The notes under the pieces were generated by a model, which was given only the letters and a program-made list of their open reading frames with translations, was not told the DNA's origin and searched no databases. The position numbers were made by a program, and so were the translations under genes. DNA of 64,000 nt from Takakia lepidozioides (taxonomy: Eukaryota > Streptophyta > Takakiopsida > Takakiales > Takakiaceae): positions 48,546,001-48,610,000 of the forward strand of contig CM060731.1 in NCBI GenBank assembly GCA_030704615.1. The letters run 5' to 3'. Below, in pieces: positions 55,562-64,000 of the stretch (positions within the stretch are counted from its first letter, which is position 1; each line of letters begins with the position of its first letter).

Positions 55562-55659
55562 TCACAGCTTGCCTCGCGCCTTCACACTTTCCCAATCGGC
55601 GTCTGAGAAGTACAATTCCCAGTGAGATCCCTGAAGTCGGCAATGTCCCTTCATGCCAT
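55562..55659 (-). promoter_or_regulatory. Probable TFIIIA leader exon with upstream ORFs
   Basis: A donor at 55559 (GTGAAG then GTACTG) and the acceptor before 55446 suggest a non-coding first exon. It contains a minimal uORF (ATG GCA TGA, 55659-55651) and a 30-codon uORF (55654-55562) that begins MKGHCRLQGSHW and ends just before the donor. These could reduce translation of TFIIIA. Exon status is inferred from splice signals only. Confidence 0.4.
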
Positions 55660-56124
<465 letters not shown>

Positions 56125-59100
56125 ATGGAGGAATCACCATTCCGATCGACAGTTTTGAGAGGAAAAGTGGCGCTGCTTACAGGTGGGGGGACAGGTATTG
56201 GACTTGAAATTGCTACGCAATTTGGCCTTCATGGAGCCAAGGTTGCTATCATGGGACGGAGGAAGCAAGTGTTGGATGCGGCCGTTATCGATCTTGGAGC
56301 CCTCGGTATTGAGGTGAATTCTAACGATTTTGATGTAGCAGGAATAGGAGTGAGGGGAAAATACTGAGTGGTTGAGGATGGGTTTCGGACAGGCCATAGG
56401 AGTGGAAGGGGACGTTCGGAAGAAGGAGGACGCCGCCCGAGTAGTAGAGACAGTGATTGAGCAGCTCGGGAGACTTGATATTCTCGTCAATGGCGCTGCT
56501 GGCAACTTTTTGTCTGCAGCGGAAGATCTCTCTCCTAATGGTTTCAAAACAGGCAAGACTCTCTAGGTGTCTTTCGACCACCAAGCAAAAGCAGACCAAT
56601 TCAGGTGGAATTCAAAAGTGAGACTTGGTTTGTCGGTTTTCTTTCTTTTCTTAGCGTGGCTATCCGTCCAAGGCCATCCTAAATTTTCGCTTCTGCCCTG
56701 TTCTAGGTACTGATCTTTCTGTATCTAATGTTTGCTTTGACAGTTATCGATATCGATACTGTGGGCACATTCACCATGTGCCATGCGGCCGTGCAATATC
56801 TGAAGAGGGGAGGAAAAGGGAAGGGCTCCTCGGAGAGCGGGGTTATCTTAAACATAAGCGCTACTTTGCAATTCACAGCGCAGTGGTACCAGATTCACTT
56901 ATCGGCAGCTAAGGTCTCTCTCTGTCTCTGTCTGTGCCTATCACAGATTTCTTTTGCTCTGATGGAGTGCAGTGGGTATTTTTAAGAGCTGACCAAGAGC
57001 GACAGTTGATCTAACTGCTGCCACCCCTCTTTGCAACATGATCTGAACCTTGCATGGATTGATGCCATGATGAAGATGATGAAGATGCAGCTTTCTTCAC
57101 ATGGGCAGGTTGACCCATTACCTTGAGGGATGACAGTGGCCACATTCTGTCATCCATCAGCCACACGACAATTTTATCCCTCACATACACTCACACACAC
57201 ACACACACAGCTGCTTTACAACTGGGCTGGTTGACTATTGACAATGGTGTGAGAAGCAAAGTCTTTATATCCAGTAGCACAATTTTGAATTGATGTTCGT
57301 TTTTAGCAGGTTGTGTTATTTGTATCTGAACAGAACAAGCTGGTTGCAACTGTGCAGGCAGCCATAGACAGCATCACTAGAAGTTTGGCTCTGGAGTGGG
57401 GAACAGACTATGGCATTCGAACTAATGGGATTGCACCTGGCCCTATAGCTGGCACCCCGGGCATGAACAAGCTGGTGCCAGAAGAAGCTGGGGTCAAGGT
57501 ACATGAGTGGGTGCCCTTGGGCAAGATGGGTGAAAAGTGGGATGTTGCCATGGCCTGTTTGTTCCTTGCGTCTGATGCAGGTCAGTCTCCCCCTCCCCCC
57601 AACTCGTTCTGCAGCCATCTATATTCTCTCTGTGTCTCTTAATCATCTGCATCTCGAGGGTGTCTGTTGAGCTGTATGCTCTGTAAGTGGTTCAAGTTGC
57701 TTGACATCAAACTCGTTATTTTTTTCTTTCTTTCTATCTTTCTCTTGATTTACCTCGTTCATCTAGTATCAGCAATGAAGACAAGACAGAGAAGTACTCA
57801 TGTGATGTTGTTTGTCATAGGCTTGTGGCCTGAGACCAACAAGAGAGAGTGTTGTTTAGTTATGTCAAGACTAGTTAGGTTCTAGATCATCTACATCTAG
57901 TTCCTGAAAGTTTAGAGACATCACACACCTGAACCATGTTCAGCCCTTTCAACATTAGATCTCTATATGTCATTCCCTAAACCACGATCTCGAGGCTGAG
58001 CCTAATTCCCTGGTCCTGTCGTGGTCGAACTTTTGGGCTGCTCACAGACAGCAGATTGAGGTGTGTGTGAGGTGCTTTCTAGAGGATATCTGGAAAGCCG
58101 AACTAATTGGTTATATCAAGGTGAGTCACACTACTGGGGTGAGCCCCTCACAAAGGTAGTGCCTATTCCCTATGTTTCCGCAAACTGGGCGCGGGGTGTG
58201 TGGCCACAAGGATACGGCAAACAAAGTCTTATTAACCACAGGACAATAGAAACCAGATTCTGAACTATAAAAGTTCGAGATCCAGTCAAATCATTCATAG
58301 ACTTCAGGTCTTAAGGATGTAGAAAACCTTCATGCATAGTTTCCTTTTGAACAAGCTCGTATGGTTGTTGAGAAAGTTAAGAAACTTAACAAGGTATCCT
58401 ATCTCAGGCCAGCTGTATACCTCATGTATGGCGTAAGGTTAGAAACCAGGAAAGAGGTGGTAGCTTGAGCCATCAGAATACTATTGAAAGTGCCTCATAG
58501 TGTTTCATACCATGGCTTATTCAAAATGCTGTCTACCATCACTAAATGATCAATGTGTCCAAGCTTAGGAGAGAAGTCATGTCTAAGAAGGAAGGTTTGA
58601 AGTAGAGGAAGCTTTTCCTACTTCTTCACCTATAATCTAAGATAGTTCAATCTCTTGAGACCTGTCACAGCCATAGACTATCATAATACATATATTCCAC
58701 AAAATAAGAAGATAACCATAAAACCAGATTAAGTGCATGTGGTAGCACTTGAGAAAGCATGGACCAGTAATGCTGCAGGTCCATATCATAGACCAAGCAG
58801 CCAAGCTAGCCCTCAGTTTTTCGTTGCCCACTTAGCCTTTCTTGTATGTTTACCATCTAAAGAAAGTGAAGCTGCCTCACCTAGTCTCATCATAGGCATG
58901 CACACACGACCATAGTTAGTGTCAATATGTGAGAAATACCAGATATGGTGCCACCCACTGAGGCAGCCTTATGTACTAGAGAGGGCTGCTAACAGCAATC
59001 CATTCTCTAGGAAGAGCATATTGCAGCTCCTTAACTCCATTCTGTAAACTCATAAAGAGCAAAAAGTGGCTCCTTAATGAGCACACCATAGGTCACTACC

Positions 59101-59493
59101 GTCTTTGCCACTTGTGAAAGGTTTACCCATTACTAAGCATGGGTCACACCTAATGTATATTCTGAGTATTTGATTGTAACCAAGGTACCATGGATTGTAA
59201 CTAGATAGCATGACGGTGAAAGCATCAGTTCCACCTACAAGGAGTGATGATGAAAAGCCTGTCTGATTAATACATGAATGCCACACTTTGGGTAGTATAC
59301 TGGAACTCCAGTTGAATGATCGTGTGATGCAGGTAAGTTTCTGAATGGAGCTACAATTCCTGTGGACGGGGGTGAGTGGCTTTTCAAACCACGCCGAGTG
59401 TCAAAAGAAGAATTACGTGGTTTTGGGAGGGCTGTTGAGAAACGATCAAGGGAGGGGCATCTTTCTAATGTGGCACTACATAGTAAGATGTGA
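56125..59493 (+). CDS. Peroxisomal 2,4-dienoyl-CoA reductase-like SDR
   Basis: Five exons, 56125-56313, 56393-56552, 56744-56913, 57358-57580 and 59333-59493, encode 300 residues. The NADP-binding Rossmann motif is [14 protein letters not shown] (about residue 20). Further SDR landmarks: [70 protein letters not shown] and IPVDGGEW. The IHLSAAK wording in place of the classical YxxxK fits the 2,4-dienoyl-CoA reductase branch, which handles unsaturated acyl-CoAs in peroxisomal beta-oxidation. The C-terminus is SKM, a plant PTS1 peroxisome signal. Intron 2 starts with GC, not GT. The last intron is about 1.75 kb. It matches plant SDRb (At3g12800 type) in length and order, from memory. Confidence 0.92.
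57581..59332 (+). other. Long intron 4 of the SDR gene
   Basis: Contains a T/C-rich stretch (57720-57750) and a middle part (57980-58640) that looks like decayed retroelement sequence by its many near-open frames; I could not assign it. No independent gene is seen. Confidence 0.5.
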
Positions 59494-60487
59494 ACAAGCT
59501 ACTGATAGAAGGTATGTATGTTGGAAGCTTTTAGATGTAACTGTCCCATCCCCTGTCGAAGCTGATCTCGAGGAGTTATAGCTGGGACTCTGGCCCCATG
59601 ATGTATGGGCATGTGCTATTTCAGATTTTTCAGTCTTAACTGCTGAGCTGTCTTCAGACCACTTATGTTAGGCTTTCTCTCTCTCTCTTTCTCTCTCTAT
59701 GGCAAACGTCTTATGATTACATTCTTTCTCTCTCTTTTGTATTATAAGTCTGGAGCATTCTATGATTGAAGTTATGACAGCTAGTCACTGTTATACAATT
59801 TGTCTCAATCTCTTAGATTAATTATCCAAGATGAGACTGCAGTAATTTTGGTTTGCTTCCTCTTTTTATTGTTTCTTCGTCTTTGTGACTCTCCTTGGTG
59901 TTTGCCTTATCCGTTTTTTCATTTTAAAAGCTCTTCTTTACCGTGGATATGGATATCTCATTTTTTCGATGATTACCTCTCAAATTGCGAGTTGAGAGTT
60001 TACTGTGCTCTGACGTTGATATATTTCAGATTCGGTATTGTTTCCTTACTCCTTTGTATAATGTTCAGGATCCTGAAGACTGGGAGAAAAGTCCCTTGGC
60101 ATGGAAAATGAGTTGTATAGACTATAGACCACTGCTATCCATCCATTTCAGAGGGTAGTGGTTGCGTTGATGGGCATGTAGTTGTATCTCACAGTATTGA
60201 TTCCCTCTATCTATTCTTTTTATGTCAGATGTTTGCCACCTGCAATCTTCCAACTAAAATCACTTCAAACTCGTGTCAGTGCATTGCTTGCCAGAACAAA
60301 AGCTTGACTGAATACTAGTGGCTAAATGACTACAATAGCAATTGCTGTTCTATGATAGTTTCCATTGGGATGTACAATGAACGACAGCTTTTTTGCTGAA
60401 TTGTGAGATATTTCTCTCCTAAACCAACTTTCTTTCTTTCTTTCTTTCCAAACATTATCTTTTATCGATTATCTTTCTCTCTTGAGC
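59494..60487. other. SDR 3' flank
   Basis: T-rich, with CT microsatellites at 59671-59700 and 60430-60449. Presumably the SDR 3' UTR and terminator. A 103-codon hydrophobic frame at 59800-60111 has no motif and looks fortuitous. Confidence 0.4.
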
Positions 60488-60680
60488 AGGTAGCCCAGTG
60501 TATGGGTGTTTGTGCCTTGCCTGCGCACAACCTAGGTGATCCTGGGTTCACTCCTTCAACATGTGCCTTCAGACCGTCCATTGGGCCCTCGATGGCCTGT
60601 GTGTTGAGCAGTAGGCTCTGTAAATTCACTGGACGTTATAGTAACTTTCTTTCTTCTTCCTTTCTTTCTCCTTAAGTGTA
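60488..60680 (+). repeat. tRNA-derived SINE between convergent genes
   Basis: A box TAGCCCAGTGTATGGG (near 60489) and B box GGTTCACTCC (near 60546) lie in tRNA-like spacing. The body continues through GGGCCCTCGATGGCC and ends in a T/C-rich tail (60645-60672). The stretch from 60681 to 61051 holds no gene I can see. Confidence 0.5.
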
Positions 60681-61051
60681 AAAAGTATTACCATCTGCAT
60701 CATTTTGACCAAATGTCTGTTTAGTACACATTCAATTAATTCAATTAATTCATCACAGCTCTGTCGTAACTCTAAGTCTCCGTTTCCCAGTTGTTGTTCA
60801 TAGAGAACGTGCTTACCACTAACTATATGCAAGCCAGGCAGAGGAGTCTGTGACATCATAACTCACTAGAGCTCATTACACAAAACACATGGACCATGTG
60901 GTAGACAAAGCTGCTGATCAGAGCATTGGGAGACCACCCCATGAGAATACTGAAGATATTCAATCGATACAAGACTTGCAAACTTGGTACATATATCGTC
61001 TGTGATACAGCTCTGCACCCACCATTTGTGCAACACATACATCATGGGCAG

Positions 61052-62158
61052 TTATGCTTTCTTTGCAGCTACGCTATCCGCCGGTTTTGCAACTTCATCC
61101 GAACTGCCACTGATTTCGGGTCGTTTGGGGCTCCTCTCGTCTTCTTCGATCTTCACCTTTCCGGTGACAACAGTGCGTACAGACCGCTTTCTCCTAGGCA
61201 CAACTGCTAAGCCTAGAAAGTGAGTCCGGAAGTAGCTGGAGCTTTCTTTAGTAGACTTCTGATCAGCAACTGGAACTCTTGAGGTTGAAGTGAGCGAACT
61301 CGGAAGGGTGGAAGCGAGGCCCGAATTCTTGGGAAGAGCGTTTTCTCGAGCTAAGTCCCCTTGCAAACCCCCTTGCAAGTTTTCCGTACAATTGGCATTT
61401 CGCCCGGTTGACGAACTTCTATGCAAATCCCCCTCCTGCTTGACGACCTGCCCCTCCCACGATTTAGCCGATTCAGGAGATATTTTTATTTGGATGTTAA
61501 CCAGCTGGTGTCTATCTGCGTCGTTGATAGTTCTGCCATTCTCTGTAGCGTCATCCCCACCTGCTGTAGAGGTTGGAGCAGAAGCAGCTGCATCTGGTTC
61601 TAGAGATATAGCTACTGCAACTTCTGATAGTGTGGTTAAGTAATTCCTAGTGATTGAGTTGGTGTCCAAACATTTGTCTTGTGATAATGACCTCAGTTTG
61701 CACCCCAATGAGCAGAATTCAGCCAGGGAGTCTTTCTTCAGACGCCATCCACATATGGTGCATAGTAAGACCTTGCTAACCTTCTTTGCCTTCTCATGAG
61801 CCTTCTTCTTGTACTTTTCAGGCACATAAGCTGATCGAAGATAAAAGATTTTTCGGGCGTTGATCATATACTCTTGGATTCCGGTAGTATCTACACGATC
61901 TTCAGCGTCTCTCAGACCTTCTATGTCGTCAACGTGGATTGCATTTCTCCGAGATGCCATTCGCACCTGCAGATTGTCATGTCCTTGGTGTTTGCAGGAG
62001 GCCAGGTTACAAAACGCAGATTTGCAGATGTGGCCTTCATGGCATTTCAGGCAGAAGAAATTCAAACATAGTTTGCTCTTCCGACATTCATTGCATGGAC
62101 CAAAGTACTCTGCCTCCACGAAATCCTTCATCCATTTGGGAAAGTCTTGGCCAGCCAT
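61052..62158 (-). CDS. PLATZ-family zinc-binding protein
   Basis: 368 residues in one exon on minus. The N-terminal 150 residues form the plant-specific PLATZ domain. FPKWMKDFVEAEYFGPC opens it, then a Cys/His series (CNECRKSKLCLNFFCLKC, then CKHQGH), GIQEYMINARKIFYLRSA, and the second cluster LLCTICGWRLKKDSLAEFCSLGCKL. PLATZ proteins bind A/T-rich DNA in a zinc-dependent way and repress transcription; some interact with RNA polymerase III subunits. The C-terminal 200 residues are Ser/Ala-rich with RRKRSVRTVV, a possible nuclear signal. The start is the first Met (MAGQDF), right before the domain. It is convergent with the SDR gene. Most angiosperm PLATZ genes have introns in this domain; here it is uninterrupted. 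Confidence 0.9.
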   Translation of the reverse strand: MAGQDFPKWMKDFVEAEYFGPCNECRKSKLCLNFFCLKCHEGHICKSAFCNLASCKHQGHDNLQVRMASRRNAIHVDDIEGLRDAEDRVDTTGIQEYMINARKIFYLRSAYVPEKYKKKAHEKAKKVSKVLLCTICGWRLKKDSLAEFCSLGCKLRSLSQDKCLDTNSITRNYLTTLSEVAVAISLEPDAAASAPTSTAGGDDATENGRTINDADRHQLVNIQIKISPESAKSWEGQVVKQEGDLHRSSSTGRNANCTENLQGGLQGDLARENALPKNSGLASTLPSSLTSTSRVPVADQKSTKESSSYFRTHFLGLAVVPRRKRSVRTVVTGKVKIEEDERSPKRPEISGSSDEVAKPADSVAAKKA

Positions 62159-64000
62159 TCAGCTCCGGTGCCCTGCTTGAATTCCCTCGTCAGGGGTACG
62201 CTCCTGTACATATGGCCAACAGATTTCACGTACAACAAGTGCTAGCTAGCCTACTCACACAAATTTATCTTGCAGGAACTTGGAAGCCGAGCTACAAACT
62301 GAAAGATGCATGAATTAAAAGAGATTTTTGGACATGAGTTCATGAAACAATCAACTTGACAGGAGTCTTCTACCTTCAGCACTTTCCAACAGATTTAGCT
62401 TCCACGAGAGCCGGTGAAAACAAAATCTATGATTCAAAAGACTGATCTAGAAACTGATATGAGGGAACATAAGGTCAACAAGCGCAACTCAGCAACTGCA
62501 GTGCACCACAGTCATGCAATTGTATCTCGTGAAATCACATAGATGCATCAAAGTCTGTGGTCCGTGGCTGCCTTTTATTACGAACTGTGCCGGCTACAAA
62601 AGAAAGATTTGTCTAAATCTTTCCCCCACTTTTTCCCGCTCTTCTTTTCCAGACTTGTGTTCTCAGAACCGGGACAAGTAGTTTCAAATACACACAGACA
62701 TATATATATGGCAATTACTTTTGTTTTTACCAGAAAGGGGACGGAGCTCTTTTTGGGTTATGTTTTTTTTGTTTGTGCATACATGCTTTTTGGGCATTAC
62801 TTTTGATAATTACTTTTCAAAATTTCAAACATATATATCACATTTTTGAGTTAAGAAAAAGCAATTCCCCCTCCTCAAGGGCCTGATTGTGGGCAGGTTT
62901 CCTTTTTAAAATAAAAAAATAAAAACAAATTTCTTTTCCTCCTGTTTTCTTTTTCAGGATGGGAAAAAGGAGACGGCTTTAATCCTGAAGCTGAGATTAC
63001 CTCTAGGAAGGTAAGCTATTCCTTACATTCCATATTTTCCTGAACAGTAAATATTTGTTCTTCATTCTTAAGATTGACTATAATTTGGATAATTTTGCTA
63101 TCTCTCTGACCGAATGACCGAGAGTTGATAGAGTGCGATGCTTGTACTGATCTATCGGTTTGCTCAATTCACCAACATCCAACAACACACCCATAAGATT
63201 TCGCAGAGATTCCATGTCCATAGCTTTTTGGGGAAGGTCTGGAGGCTTGGGAGGCACCCAAGTCATCATTCACCAGCGTCGGGTGAAGCTGATTATACCT
63301 TTTCCAGTGCCACAGCCTGGACAGTTAATCTTTTGCATGCTGCGAGGCTTCCCTCCAATTCACTGCAAACAGGAAATCTAGACTGGGCCTCTTTCTCTGC
63401 GACCTCAGGAGAGCTAGCCCAGCTACAGCGAAGAGCACACACAGCACCCACCATCGCAGATTTTACTCTTGTAGTTGAAAGGTGTTATGAAAGCCTTGAT
63501 CATCAATATTGAATCTCGATCTCTGGGGAGTAGAATTGCGCACACTGGTCGAGTTATGCACACCAGGATATACTGCAAAGTGCAAGCGCAGTTCGGGACA
63601 AACCAACATTTGTAAATTAGAAGCCTAGGTGTGCAATTAAGGCCCGACTCGTGACTCTTCGTTGTTGACCCTCCACAAAGGTTAGGTTTCATCTACATGT
63701 TAGGTACGCGAATCGCCTCAATGGAAAACTGCTCTTCCGGACGCAAATTATCGTTCTATCTAGAGCTATATTATGACTAGTTCAAGTTCACACTTGTAGA
63801 ATATAAACGCACACATCTCATTCCTACCTCCAAACCTAGCTCTTTGATCACTTTCTCTGAACTCATGGATGTGGGATGTTACTTGACCTCCAAAATGCTT
63901 GCTACACCGCAAGTGTTTAACTTGATTCACGTTCATTTCTATCTCGAGTGGAAATCTTCTGAATGATCATGTAGTCCTCTAATATTCTGCCCTGTGTGAT
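62159..64000. other. PLATZ upstream region and window end
   Basis: Probable PLATZ promoter and leader on minus. Minus frames at 63300-63480 (VGAVCALRCSWASSPEV, ending VQAVALEK before a GTATAA donor) and 63078-63269 (MESLRNLMGVLLDVGELSK) could be two exons of an unknown gene, or leader exons. I recognise no domain and do not annotate them as a gene. The last 500 bases show nothing. Confidence 0.3.

Noticed and set aside
62543-62806. 87-codon frame with hydrophobic C-terminus
   Set aside because: T-rich composition alone gives hydrophobic codons; no signal peptide, family or transcript evidence.

Overview
This is nuclear DNA of a land plant, most likely a seed-free one (fern, lycophyte or moss); I cannot name the species. 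The evidence is spliced genes with GT-AG introns, plant-specific families (GRAS, PLATZ, PLS-type PPR), a TFIIIA gene carrying the plant 5S-rRNA-mimic exon, and abundant LTR, LINE, R2-like, hAT and SINE remnants.

Layout. 1-3285: 3' part of a TBC/Rab-GAP gene (+). 4.9-9.7 kb: dispersed repeats, degraded fragments and an antisense piece of ribosomal protein eS7. 9.7-12.9 kb: an LTR-retroelement gag, zinc knuckle and aspartic protease reading frame that runs into a DNMT3-like cytosine-methyltransferase module, broken just before the catalytic motif. 13-14.2 kb: SINE and rearranged hAT ends around a broken hypothetical gene. 14.3-17.1 kb: a copied TFIIIA fragment abutting a truncated PPR gene (-). 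17.1-25.7 kb: nested LINE and R2-like retrotransposons. 25.7-37 kb: gene-poor, with a diverged ~160-bp satellite array split by two insertions, and a 641-bp hAT MITE with an intact 8-bp target duplication. 39.1-41.3 kb: a GRAS transcription factor (+). 43.7-44.4 kb: an unrecognised protein made of four ~51-residue repeats. 47-50.2 kb: LINE plus a second R2-like copy. 52.3-55.4 kb: TFIIIA (-) with the 5S-like exon. 56.1-59.5 kb: a peroxisomal 2,4-dienoyl-CoA-reductase-like SDR (+), divergent from TFIIIA. 61.0-62.2 kb: a PLATZ zinc-binding protein (-), convergent with the SDR.

The host genes are independent units, not an operon: vesicle traffic (Rab-GAP), transcription (GRAS, PLATZ), 5S rRNA synthesis (TFIIIA) and fatty-acid beta-oxidation (SDR). 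TFIIIA has a visible self-regulatory device: including the 5S-mimic exon brings an in-frame stop. The most unusual items are the methyltransferase-bearing retroelement, the four-repeat protein, and the TFIIIA/PPR junction. Exon boundaries were placed by hand from frame, splice signals and family conservation; no alignment or transcript data were available.
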